Positions 46,990 to 58,096 of a DNA stretch of 64,000 nt are shown in pieces (the first letter of the stretch is position 1; the number at the start of each line of letters is the position of its first letter). This DNA comes from Ramazzottius varieornatus. Its lineage: Eukaryota; Tardigrada; Eutardigrada; Parachela; Ramazzottiidae. Location of the stretch: contig BDGG01000004.1 in the NCBI GenBank assembly GCA_001949185.1, positions 352,793 to 416,792 of the forward strand. The letters are read 5' to 3'. The notes beneath the pieces are model-generated. The model was not told where the DNA came from and did not search any database. It saw only the letters and a program-made list of their open reading frames with translations. The position numbers were made by a program, and so were the translations under genes.

Positions 46990-49239
46990 TTAGAATGGAT
47001 ATGATGGTTGGGTGAGCAAGCGATGTTGTCGGCGTAGGTGGCTACCCGACTCGTTATTGACAATTGCTGAAGGTCGCTGTCTATCAAATTGGCCGCTGGC
47101 TGGAGAGCGCAGAGGGTTGGCCGGATACGGAAGATGCGGCGAATTAATTAGCGACTTGTCAATGGTAATTGGAAGCGGTGCTACTTGTTGCCCATTTCGG
47201 CCCAGACCTGGCAGTCGTCGGCGTCCGGGGACGTGTGACAGGTGGTACAACGCCAACTTGGTAAACTTAACCGTCGCTAAGCGTGGCATCACTTCAGGCT
47301 GCTGTCACGCAGAAACACCAACCATTATTACACCGACAGTGACTGTTACGTAAGGTGTAGCGAATAAACGGATTGACTTACCGTCTGCTGGCGGTAATTT
47401 CTCTCTTGATTGTTACTGTGAGGTACGCGGTATGTGTTCGGAACGAAACGGGAAGGTTGCGAGAAGTCTGCCGGAATGTTGCCGGCTGTCGAGATGAATC
47501 CACGCGCAGCGTCGCGATCAACTACTTGACGGTAGCGAACTGCGCGACGATTTCTTGACGAGGAGATCTCATTCTCGGAATCGGGTGGCAGGCGACGCCG
47601 AGAGAGGCTTGGGGCCGACTTGATGACGGGGAAGAAACGGTAGCCGGGTCTCCTCGGGCGAATTGTTGGAGCAACTGGCGTTGGAGTTTCCAGACGCTTC
47701 GTGGTTGGTACGGTGGAAGTCGAAGCAGCAGTTACCCTTGTGGTGGTGGTGGTGCTTGTGGTGTTTGATATCGTGGTTGCGTTGATCGTAAGAGAGGAAG
47801 AAGAAGCGTCCATGATGTCGATGTAGGGGTCGCTTTTATGGATTCGAGGTTGTGGACGGTTTAACCGTTCTCTGCTCATCGGCTCAGGTCTGAAATCAGC
47901 TTGTGGGTAGTTAAAGAATGGGTATATTGCCGTTGTAGCCGTAGCGGAAGCCGACGTCCAGAATCTCTGTGGCATTGTCAAGAAAAACCTGGAACAAAGC
48001 AGCTCAGTTAACCTGGCAAACGTGTAACAGCAATTGAATATCTAAAACTGCGGTTTAGATAGTTAAGATCCGTTGGGAACTTACCTTACGGCACTGATGC
48101 TAGGTCTAGATGTTGTGGAGGGCGTTCGGCTCGTCGTTTGGTTCCTGGTCGTCGCAGGAGTGTTGTACCCGACTGTAGGGATATGTACAGGAGTGACCAG
48201 TTCTTGTCGGTCCGCTCGCCCGTTGTGGTTGTTATGAATATAGATTGGCCCATTAGCATTTGACGAGGAGCGATAAACTGAATTGTGGGTATTCGGAGCA
48301 ACCAAAGAAGGTTCGCCATTTGGCCGGAAATATTTCCGGGTCGGGCTGACATTTCTCTGGTTATTTGGACGATTTTGGTGCTGTTGTTGATTCACGGTGT
48401 CGATGTTGTAGTTATGGGTGGGATAGGCGTTGCTCTTCTTGTACCCGCTGAAAGACTGCCGTCCAGGAGTCGGAGACACACCTTGAGGTACGTTGTTTGA
48501 ATTCGAGCGCTGGACAATCCGCGGTTTGTTCTCGAAGGGAAACAGATCCAGTTCGAATGTGTCGCGAAACTTGCCGTTATGGCACAAATCAACAGATTCC
48601 ATTGACAAGATCCTAAGTTTGACATCAGACCGTTTACTCAGTTGGCTAAATATGGCACACGTTTCGGATACAGGTCAGATTCAGTCTAAATATTGAATAT
48701 TTACCAATGTGGTTTGTGGTTCATGCGACTCATGAATGACACGTGTGAATGATTGGTGTCGACGAAGAAAACACTACTGGACTCTCCCACGGAGGAATCT
48801 AAGGGCGGTAAGAGGAATGTATCGAGAACCCCAGAAGTGGGTTGGGTCAGTTCTGTAACTGTTCTGGACAGGCCACCTTTTTTGACAAAGTCATAAAGCC
48901 TGGTCCGAACTGTCTCGTTGTAGTAAGGATCTTCCCGTCCGTCGAGCGAAACACCTGAAAAGAATACGGTTGAATGAAACCGTCGAAAACTGGAGCGAGT
49001 CCGCCTGGTTGATCACCTATCCCAGTTAGCCATCTCCATTGTACAGGAAACCCACGAGGAAGTAATCTTCCTGTCAAACCGGCGTCCGTCCACGTTCCTT
49101 GAATTTCCATCTTGTAGCGCGCCATCGTGTTGGGCGGACAGTTCCTTCTGGAGGCTCTCGCAGAACATAACAGAGTCATACAAATAAAAAGAGATAAGAG
49201 CGAAGATAAGTTTTTCGGGGTCCGAAGGTTGAAGTTCAT
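46990..49239 (-). CDS. Secreted Spondin_N domain protein with Thr/Asn-rich tail, 639 aa
   Basis: Five exons (49239-49017, 48954-48705, 48612-48085, 47988-47382, 47301-46990) sum in frame; intron 1 is only 62 bp. A signal peptide (~1-29, ending CSARA) precedes a Spondin_N domain (~33-200). Its landmarks are C-P, Y-K-M-E-I-Q-G-T-W, G-F-P-V-Q-W, H-V-S-F-M-S-R-M-N-H-K-P-H-W and S-V-D-L-C-H-N, then D-L-F-P-F-E in place of the usual D-L-Y-P-W-D-A-G. The remaining ~430 residues are Asn/Gln- then Thr/Ser-rich, with R-R and R-R-R sites that could be furin-cut. No thrombospondin repeats follow, unlike F-spondin. It is probably an extracellular matrix protein. The domain call rests on the conserved order, not a search. 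Confidence 0.8.
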
Positions 49240-50553
49240 CTTGCCGCTCCGTCAGGTCATGGTATCTCGCGAGATTGGTCAGTGGATCAGCTAGTTACTA
49301 ATGGGCTCGGAATAACGCGAAATTCCAACTAGCTTTTTCTCAGTGCTCCAGAATGATGTTCTGAATGTTGATAGTACTAGTGTTTGACTAACACCATATC
49401 AAATAAGGCAGTAGAGTCTTTGACTCGAAAAGCGTGAATTGATAAATATTTACAGTAAGATTCACGGTGGCTGGTGGACCCGTACTGTATTACCTCTAAT
49501 GTTTCGCGCAGTCACGTGTCAAATCAGTGATTTACACCCGGGGCCTCAGATCACTGATTGTTTGATTGTGGCGCATTGCTGAGCTTGATTGGCCAGGAAT
49601 TGTTGATTGATGGCAGTGAAGTGTTTTATCCCCGCAACGCAATATTTACTGGCCTGTCACGTGACTGCACGAAACCTTAGAAGTAATACAGTACGATCAG
49701 GAACACTGGTCAGGGTCAGTACGCTGTTACGCTCCGTACTTTTGTATGTGACACATCGGTGGAATTAAACTCACGTATTTAGCTGGTACGCGCAGTCTGA
49801 GCCGGCCTTCAGTTACTTTAGTATGCAGCGGTTTGTAACTTTAGGTTACACACGTACAGCGGGACGCAGTACTTGCACTGCGCGAGCTCCTGCGCAGAGG
49901 GAGCCACGAGGGGAATTCTGCCGCTCTTTAATTAACCTTCCAAACCCGTGATCGATGTCAGGCTGCATCCCAGCCTGTTGGCTACTTCCGTGTTTGAGCT
50001 CAAGGTTGCTAGTAGGTACCTTTAAACTATCAGCTAAAAATGACAAGTAACAATAAACGAAATTCTGTATCCGAACCTAAAGTTCTCCCAGAGGCTGTAC
50101 TGTACATGTCGGAGTGGTTCCTTTTCCGCCAGCTGCAATCCGGATATTTCTGGGCCAGTGCTCTTTCGGTTACGTCAAGAAAGACTAAAGTTTCAAACCC
50201 TGCGGTCCATGCGGGATCACGAAGAAACAGAACGAACACCACCACAGGTCTTCAGTTCGCAACGTTGTTGTCATACAATGACGTTCAAGTGGTCAACTTA
50301 TACCTACTGTCACTGGAGCTAGGTTTGTTTGTCCTCGCTGACACATGAGCATCTCGCTAAACAATCATTTCCAGCTTACTGTTTGTCAGCCGCTTAGTTT
50401 CCTACGCCGCAGATGCATCCATCGCTTTGTCGATCTCACAATCAGCATTTGTACTGTCAGGTTCCCGACCAACCGGCTTGCCTGTTCATTAGTTCTGTGT
50501 GATCTTGGCAGGGAAAACAGCTGTTGCATGGGGGGACGATGTGACAATAAACG
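49240..50553. other. Divergent intergenic region with MITE
   Basis: This is the upstream region of both the spondin-domain gene (-) and the LRR receptor (+). It contains one MITE and GATTGATT-type motifs near 49580-49605. No exon is supported. Confidence 0.5.
49482..49694. repeat. MITE with ~37-bp terminal inverted repeats
   Basis: The left end GTACTGTATTACCTCTAATG continues into CAGTCACGTG. The right end at 49657-49694 is its reverse complement, with about four mismatches. Length is 213 bp. The CAGTCACGTG core in both arms resembles an E-box. Confidence 0.8.
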
Positions 50554-53500
50554 ATGATCATTTCTCCATGGACTCGACCGTCTTTTTACTGGATACTATG
50601 TGGGTATCTGATGTACCTGCTCGAAACATGTAAATGTTTCTTCCTTGATCCAGCATGTGCACAAGGAGCCGAACATTCACCCCATAGACTTTGTCTGGAT
50701 TTATTGCTCGAAGCGGATGCCAAAGAGATGTAAGTTCTGTGTCGTCGGCGCGCGCTACATTGGTACTGTGTCTTAACGTGTTTGAGACCCGCATACCAAG
50801 GTCGAGAGCGTAATTGAGAGAAGATGGATATTGGCTTGCCATTCGTTTCACGTGGCAATACCATTCAACTACGCTGACTATGACATAATTCTTTCTGGAA
50901 TTGTTCTGGACTGAGCTTCCTGAATATTGCTGGAGCAACTTGTCGCATTCGATTTTCACATTCTAGACTTTTGTCGGGGAGAGGGATTACGCAAATTCCG
51001 GACGCCGCCTTTGCCAAGTTTTCCAGTGCCAAAATTCTGTAAGATCATGCAGCACGTAGAAACTCTCTCCATCAATTACAGTGTCATCGTAGAAAATATC
51101 CTGATATTGCTATTTGTGGTGTTACTTTCAGAGATCTCAGCTATAATTTACTGACTTCCTTGTCGCCTGCAGTTTTGGTGGAATTAGAAGTTACCACACT
51201 GTGAGTTTTCACTCACACTTTTTATATCAGTCTGTCAAAACACTACGACTCTTTTCAGGAAACTGAATGGTAACCAGCTCGAATCGTTGGCCGGTTCACC
51301 ACAAGAATGGATCGCTCTTTTCCAAAAGATGAAAGAAGTGTAAGCTCATCCTTCCAACCATTATTCAACATCATATCAGTTCATTTAATACTTTTATAAC
51401 CTGAGAAGGAGCTGGGTGTTCGCTCAATTGTCCCCTCCCTCTCAGGTATCTCGGCCAGAACCGGTTAGTCTGCAACTGCTCCTCCACCTGGTTGGCACTC
51501 TTCCTCAAGACAGACCGAGACCAGATCATCCAAGACGGCTCCACACTTTTCTGCCACCAGCCATTAGAGTGGCACGGTTTCCCACTGAGCACAATGCCCG
51601 CTCACATCGACGCGGTCTGTAAAGGCAAGTCCCTTAGCCGGGACTATTGCGGCACCTCCTCTCGTTTCCCATGCTCCATCCCGGCTGACGGGTCTCTTGC
51701 CCGCCCAGCATGTATCCCGCAGTCCAGGCTATGTAATAACATGGCGGATTGTGCAATTCCTGGGGACGACGAGAACCCTTTCGTCTGTACCATCCACCAT
51801 CAGGCACAGATACAGAACAGCAACCGGATATTTAATTTATTCAATAACATGAACAGTCAGGCCGGGTGGCCTGGGTATCCCGTACTGTCGCCACCGGTGC
51901 CAGTTGGTACACCGTCACCACTATGTCGCAAAGGCTTATTCACGTGTGGGGATCAAACGTGTATTTCTTTGACTAAAGTATGCAATGGTATACTCGATTG
52001 CCTGGATGGTGGTGATGAGGATAAATTGATGTGCAGCGCAACTACCACCACGACGTTATTGACATTACCACCCGTTACGCAAGCTGAGACCTCCACCGAG
52101 ACGGTGAACACTGTGACAATGGATCATTCGACGGTATGGTCAGTCGTAGAAGAGTTACGCGGGAACTTGACCTTGAACTGGCCAGCAGTGAGACTTGACA
52201 CGGAAATGGCCACTAGTACGGAAGAGCCACTTGGTCTAACTAGTTCGACAGCAACGACTACCACCATCAGCACCACCAAGACAGATACGAGTACGGTGAA
52301 GACTACGGGAGGGAAGAGTGTAGGGGGAATAAAGATTGTGAGACTACCGTTGGACAGCCATTCAACTTCGGAAGAGAACGTGGTGTATCAGACGGCACCG
52401 GAATCTACCACGGTGGCAACACATGCTACCATTACGTTTCCGGCCATGTTTGGTCCGCAGTATGTCAACCACTTTGAAGGCAACCATGCCGCACATGCCG
52501 AACCGACTACGCCGTCACGCCCGACCAGTAGTACAGAAGCGCGAGTGAAAATAACGAACAGAAAAACGGTCACTACTGCTCTGGCAATACCAGACAAAAA
52601 CGAGGTCCAGCACAGCGAAAGTAAGACTACGCATGAACTTTCCCGGTCGTGATTATGGAGTACATACTGACCTTGTTTTTCTCCAGATTACTTACGACCA
52701 CAACGATTGAGACTGATTCGCAGTACTCAGCCACATGACGTCACGGTGGCTTGGGACACTCCGGATACTTCTCAGATTGGTAGCTGGTCCTTAGTTGCTT
52801 TCATTGTAGCATGGGAGATACAACGGGTTGGGGCGGTGAAGAAAGTGAAGACGTCGCCGTTGCTCTCCACTCTGGTTCATGAGTACGTGTTCCATAATAT
52901 CCTGCCCGAAGACTCACTAAACATCACCGTAAAGGGTAAGGAAAGTTCGTTACTTGAATGGAAGACACAGTTTGAAAAGGAACCATCGTAATTGTAGCAA
53001 TGTACGAGGACCGGGATAAGGTTCAGTACGTCTTCAAGAGCGAACCGCTTCTGCGCATTAACGCGCCAACTGTCATCGACAAGAAAGAGATCTTTTCCTC
53101 CACAGCCCAGCAGACGGTGAAGGAACCAGGAAGTATGAGCTTCGAAGACACCATGGGTATCAGTGTGGGTGGCGCTCTCGCGGCCTTGATGGCGTTCCTT
53201 CTTGCACTGTACCTGTTCAAACGGAAGAAACGAACCGGCTTGGCGTCTTCCAGCGGTACCAACGTCCGCGCTTTGCGTATGCGAAAAGTCCAGCGGTGAG
53301 GCCTTCACTACATCAGTGTCGGGTATTATCAAGAATATAAAATTTTGACCCGTTTTCTTATTCCAGGACAATTCCGCCAGTTAAAAATTCGTCCAGCGAA
53401 CCCATCTATCACGAACCTCAATACGCGCACAATTTCAATATTCAAAACGGAATGCAGCAATCTGGGTATCTGCAGCAGGCAGTCGAGCTTGCACCAGAAC

Positions 53501-54010
53501 CGACTTTGCGGAGACCACGCCCGGCCAACGGTATACCCAATGCGACTTTTTCAAATATCAACACAACTCAAAGTTTTCTACAAATTTACAGGAGGCACTT
53601 CTACGACTAACCCGGAAGATGGCTACGTACAAATTTTGGACTCTTCCGAGTCAGGCTACTACGGACCAGCAGCAGGACCTCTTCCCATGTTGTCGGACTA
53701 CAGCTGTTACTCAATGGCCGCTGCACGAATGGGGCCACCGTCATCCATGCTAAGACCGGGTCCAAACTCAGACGGTAGCTCAATCGCCATCTATACGGAC
53801 ACAGACAACTGCAGCATGGGTTACTATTACCACACCGCCCAACAGCCACAGACCTTGGAGGTCATGACCGCTCGAGGTGGAGGGATCGGCATAGTGAGAC
53901 CTCAACTGGAGATGGCCAAAGATGTCAGACGGTTCGGCGACACCCTAGCTCAAGGATACAGAAGAGAGAACCGCACTTTGGTACAGCAAAATATTTACAC
54001 TTGCGCATAG
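50554..54010 (+). CDS. Single-pass receptor: LRR, LRRCT, two LDLa, Thr-rich stalk, Fn3, TM, Tyr-rich tail (900 aa)
   Basis: Nine exons (50554-50729, 50967-51038, 51132-51200, 51259-51339, 51446-52620, 52687-52935, 52998-53295, 53367-53530, 53592-54010) sum exactly to 901 codons. An N-terminal hydrophobic signal is followed by an LRRNT-like cysteine patch. Leucine-rich repeats (I-T-Q-I-P-D-A-A-F, L-D-L-S-Y-N-L-L, L-K-L-N-G-N-Q-L) and an LRRCT (~140-195, C-N-C-S-S-T-W) follow. Two LDL-receptor class A modules come next (201-247 and 293-329, both with the acidic calcium site), then a Thr/Ser stalk (~330-515), one fibronectin III domain (~530-610) and a transmembrane helix (~662-681). The cytoplasmic tail of ~220 residues has EPIYHEP and DGYVQI, which look like SH2 docking sites. 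It should be a cell-surface adhesion or signalling receptor. I know no named protein with this domain order. Confidence 0.88.
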
Positions 54011-54019
54011 CAAGAACTT

Positions 54020-55094
54020 TCTTGATTTCAATACAGCATATTTGGGAGGTGGGATCCCGCAAAGCAGGTGGTATAATTTTGCCACATAACGCAGGTGCCG
54101 CTCGCATCAGCAACCAGGGAAACATGTCACCTAATGAGGAATTAAGCTTCTGGGCGTCGTTCAAAGTAAAACCCGGATTATGATAAAAGGTGTGATGGAT
54201 AGGTTTCAGTCCCCAGTCGTACTTTCCCATTCCTCTTTCGACGTTCAAAGCATCTCGGTTTACCCAGCCCGGCATACAAATTTAATCGTCCAGTATGACT
54301 ACCGTGTCATTATGTCTGGCCAGTATCTGCCAGGGAAGGACTCCGCTGTTGCAGACCCAGCAGTTGGGGATGAAATTTGTTTCGTATGACTCCTTCAGGA
54401 TCAACTGCGGATAGCGTGAGTGCGGTGTTTGACAGCCTAGAAATCCGGCATTGACATTGAAACCGTCAAACGCAGGTTCTGTTCATAGTATGCAACGATT
54501 TGGCCGCAGTGAGTTTCGTACGGATGTACCTTTCAGTGTCAAAACATCAAAGTCCATTGAGATACCACCGTATTCTTCGACGGCCTTCAGCTTGCGAAGA
54601 TCTGCTTCGTGTTCAATTTTTTCGATTCGTTTTCCACTGGCATTCACGTGTAACGGTGCGTTGATGAGTTCAACACTCGTCCAGTCTATCGTTATGTTGA
54701 GAAGTATTTCGCAGTTAGCGAAAGGCCAGAACCAGGGGGCACTTGTATGAACGTAGATGCTTGCCGGTTTGAGGTTTAGTACTATTGCAGAGTAGGCGCC
54801 CATGCAGTCCAGAAATCCTAGACTGTCATCTGCATTGAGTGAAAGGTTTGATAAATGGTACAAACGGACGTAGTGAAGCAGTATTTCGTCGGGTTTGGCT
54901 CTGACAACAGCACTGCTCGGTGGTTCGTTTCCTGGATCGAGCTCAGTATTTTCGACATCGCTGTTCATTGATTTAATCCATGACAAATTAGCAGTCCATC
55001 CCCGATGTAATCCGTAGATTTTCAACGATACAACGACGACGTACCCTATCACGAATAGTATTATGGCGCAGAAAGGTGGAACAACTTTTATCAC
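54020..55094 (-). pseudogene. Glycosyltransferase pseudogene (DXD sugar-binding, A4GALT-like family)
   Basis: One reading frame runs about 350 codons with two internal stops (TGA at 54483-54485, TAA near 54284). It begins with a type II signal anchor (~8-25). The DXD region is A-V-E-E-Y-G-G-I-S-M-D-F-D, the nucleotide-sugar site of the Gly_transf_sug/alpha-1,4-glycosyltransferase group. C-terminal family-like segments follow (N-A-G-F-L-G-C, C-W-V-C-N-S-G-V-L, I-H-H-T-F-Y-H). Because the frame is conserved across both stops, loss of function looks recent. Short introns or sequence errors at the stops are the alternative. It lies tail to tail with the LRR receptor and close to a second glycosyltransferase of another family. 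Confidence 0.75.
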
Positions 55095-55914
55095 ATCAAT
55101 TTGGGACAGCCAATTATGGCGACCCCGACGTCCTGTTTTGGCTGTTTATGCTGCATGTCTGGCGATCGAAACTTAATGCAGACCTCGTGGTATGGTAGAA
55201 AACCTGCGATTTATGAGAGCGTAAAACTGAAGATTATATGGCACATATTGGAGGAGTGCCGCCAGGAGTAAGATAAGGTCCGTTTATATCCTGAGGCAAG
55301 CTCCGAAAAGCAGAGTAGAGGTATTTGCCCAGTTCCGAGACTGTGAGACCTGCACATCGCATAACCCTCAGTCACAAAGGATCACAAGGTGCCAAGAAGC
55401 CTTATTCCAGTGCCACCAAGCCGAAAGAAGCAGCCTCCTGGTCAAGAGGACCAAGACACTGCCCGTCCAAAGTTTTACGAGCAAGTGGTCCTGACTACTG
55501 GAACGGCCGAGCGAGCGACAGTGTCACAGCCATACGAGAATTTTATTTCAGTCTGCAAGGCAGTCGCTAATTCTGGAGCACGTCGCACTGGGTCAGCCCC
55601 ACTCAACTCTTGTCTGACAATCCTGTGCCCCCTTTGGTGTCAATGCGGAGGCAGTCTGGTCCCTGATTCTTGGGCATACGGGTGTCTTGTTGGTGGCGTA
55701 TGCGGTGAACTGGGTGCGGGATTGACTGAGGTAAACTTCATACGGATCACCGTCACGTGGTTTGTGGTGCGTTGGTGGCGTCCGAATTTCAACTGTTCAA
55801 CCAAGTTTCACCGAAGGGCTCCAGAAGGGGCGTTTTTCGGACGTGTAGGAGCGCTTTGATCTGTAATGACACCTTCCCCTAACATACTCCTTCCCCTAAC
55901 TCGAGGACCTAACA

Positions 55915-56205
55915 GCTTCGTCCGCGAAGAACTCTTTTCCCTAAAGATCGCAGGCTGCTCCGAAGAACACTTTCTCATAGAAACCACGTCGTCGAAGAAC
56001 TGCAATCCCGAGCAACCTAGCATCCGAAAGCTCGTTCCTCGAAGAACTCTTTCTACTAAGAGGAAGAAGTCCTTACTTTTTAGCGCATACAACTTTGTTA
56101 GCATACGTCACCTGAAATCCGTAGGCACTTTGAGCCTGTGAAGTAGGCATGACGTATGCTGGCAAAGTTGTATACGCTAGCAAAGTAGGACCTTTTCCTC
56201 GTACA
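55915..56205. repeat. CGAAGAAC direct repeats plus inverted pair
   Basis: Four spaced copies of CGAAGAAC(T/A)C or close variants occur at about 55926, 55962, 55995 and 56039. An inverted pair follows: TTTAGCGCATACAACTTTG then TTAGCATACGTCA at 56078-56110, facing TGACGTATGC and CAAAGTTGTATACGCTA at 56150-56187. Confidence 0.65.
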
Positions 56206-57055
56206 CAAAACTAGGCGTGATCGTGAAGCTCCCAGTGATAGTTGCCCGAAGTTTACTAAATCGTTAACAAAGGTTTCCTGAAAAGCAGCTTGACAAGCGT
56301 CAGCTACTGTAGATACCAGCACCATGTCAGGCAAGAAACATGCACTACCAAAGCCAGAAAACTAAGTTCTCAGTTTTGAAACAAACTAATTAGCAACTCA
56401 AGTCGAGGTAAACACACAAAGTCTAGGGTTCAAGAAAACTATTCATTGGTCTCGGCTCAGAGTTTCTTTGCCGAAGTCATAACAGAGGATTTGGAATTTT
56501 CGCAGATGGTTAAAACAAACGGTAGTTTTGACAGAACGTTCGCATCTAAAAATTTTCAAAAATTCAAGAGTGGTAATTCGGCTCGCGATTCATGAAACGA
56601 AGGGGGGACGAACGTGAATGCATTGCCATCAGTGAAGCTCTGGCTGGTCGGAAGCATTGAAAAGCATACTGTAATTCTTCATGAACTTGGCGAAGTACGT
56701 CATCATACGCGTACAGTTGAACCCCGGTCCGAAGATCAGTGTCGTGGACGCTGAGGGGCTTTCCTGGTAAACACGTGCGTCTAGTCTGGTTTCCTAGCTT
56801 TTTGCCTCTTGCTTTGGGAAGACCGAACTCTTTTGACACTGAGACGGAAATTTCTCTGGGGGAAAAGTTGTTTTTTGCTGTTTTCCTTTGTCAAAGTACT
56901 TTTCTGATTACAACATAATCTTCTTACGACCTCTGTAATTTTTTTGCGGTCTTCGCCAGCGGCCGGTTTCCGCACGCGAACTAACGGTGTCGTGAAGACA
57001 TCAAAGCACACGAACGACTTCCAATCCGCCGTCGAATCCGTGTTCGCTTTCCAAT

Positions 57056-57125
57056 GAGGGACTGGCATTCATGTGTAACGGTGGACTGATGAGTTTGACA
57101 CTGGACTAATCTATCGTTGCGTATA
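57056..57125. pseudogene. Fragment related to the neighbouring glycosyltransferase pseudogene
   Basis: About 65 bp starting GGACTGGCATTC match 54637-54705 of the glycosyltransferase pseudogene at roughly 80%, with the same orientation and order. The flanks are only weakly alike, so this is a second, more decayed copy. Confidence 0.6.
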
Positions 57126-58096
57126 AGGGTGCATTGTTGTGTTGTACGATGGCATAATATTTCTTATGCACTGAAGCGCGGCGAAAATGGCCAATGGTCA
57201 ACCAGGAAAGCATTGTCGCTACCGAGGGAAGGCTCGGAAAAGCTCGACGTGCAGCTGTGTGACTCGACGCGTTAGTGCAGCATGGCGAACCCTTCGGTGT
57301 GCCAGCTGTCGTGCCTGGCGCTCAATCGGCACGATGAAACTGCCGACTCTGGCTTCAAGTGTGCCGTAATGTCATGCTCTGTATCACCGATCAAAAATCC
57401 AGCCTAGAAAGTCGGCCTTCGCACGATACTACAACTGTGATAGGAACAACTGCACCTGTAACACATTGTCCGAAAAGCGGTGCGGTAAGTGGAACTGATC
57501 CCAGTATACTATGTTCAGGAATACTAATAGATTTCACTGTGGCAGCGCAGTATGTACACGTACGTGACGATGCACCCCCCTAGCCGCAGCGGATTACACA
57601 TGTATTGATAGTAAAGCCGGACCGGAGCTCTACTTCACGTTTACGATGACGTATTGCGCGAACGCTGCGAATTTTTCAGGCCGAGCGAAGCGAGGCCGTT
57701 TTAAGTCTGTCACGATTTCAATGGATGTCACAAATGATGAAGCTTTGTGAAATCGCAATCGCTGTACTCAGAACAGATGCGCAACTTGATCCGGGTAACA
57801 ACAACAACAACAAACGTTTAATCGCGTTCGCTCGGCCTTCCCAGTGGTCAGGAGACTCAGGACCACTAGCTCGTACGTAACTCGTTAATACTGGCGCCCT
57901 CTACCGACGCGGGAACTGGCATTCCGTGTCATTTTGCCCGGCAGGCAGCTTGTAGCAGAAAAAGTGAAGAAGCAGTATTAGCTAGAGAAGGTTGTTTACC
58001 CAGGTCTTATCGCCATTACTGTGTTATTCTCGCCGCGGAATGTGCGATACACCGTAACAATTTCGTCTTCTTTCTCCACCTGGGCCGTAAGGTGAA

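Larger units (their letters stand above)
55095..58096. other. Repeat- and remnant-rich intergenic region
   Basis: No intact gene is supported. A Pro/Lys-rich frame at about 55388-55740 changes frame once and was not recognised. It also holds CGAAGAAC-type repeats with an inverted pair (55915-56205), a glycosyltransferase fragment near 57056-57125 and an (AAC)5 microsatellite near 57800. Confidence 0.5.

Noticed and set aside
50558-50959. 133-codon minus-strand frame before the LRR receptor
   Set aside because: The plus strand here carries the signal-peptide exon and the start of the first LRR exon of the receptor, which join in frame.
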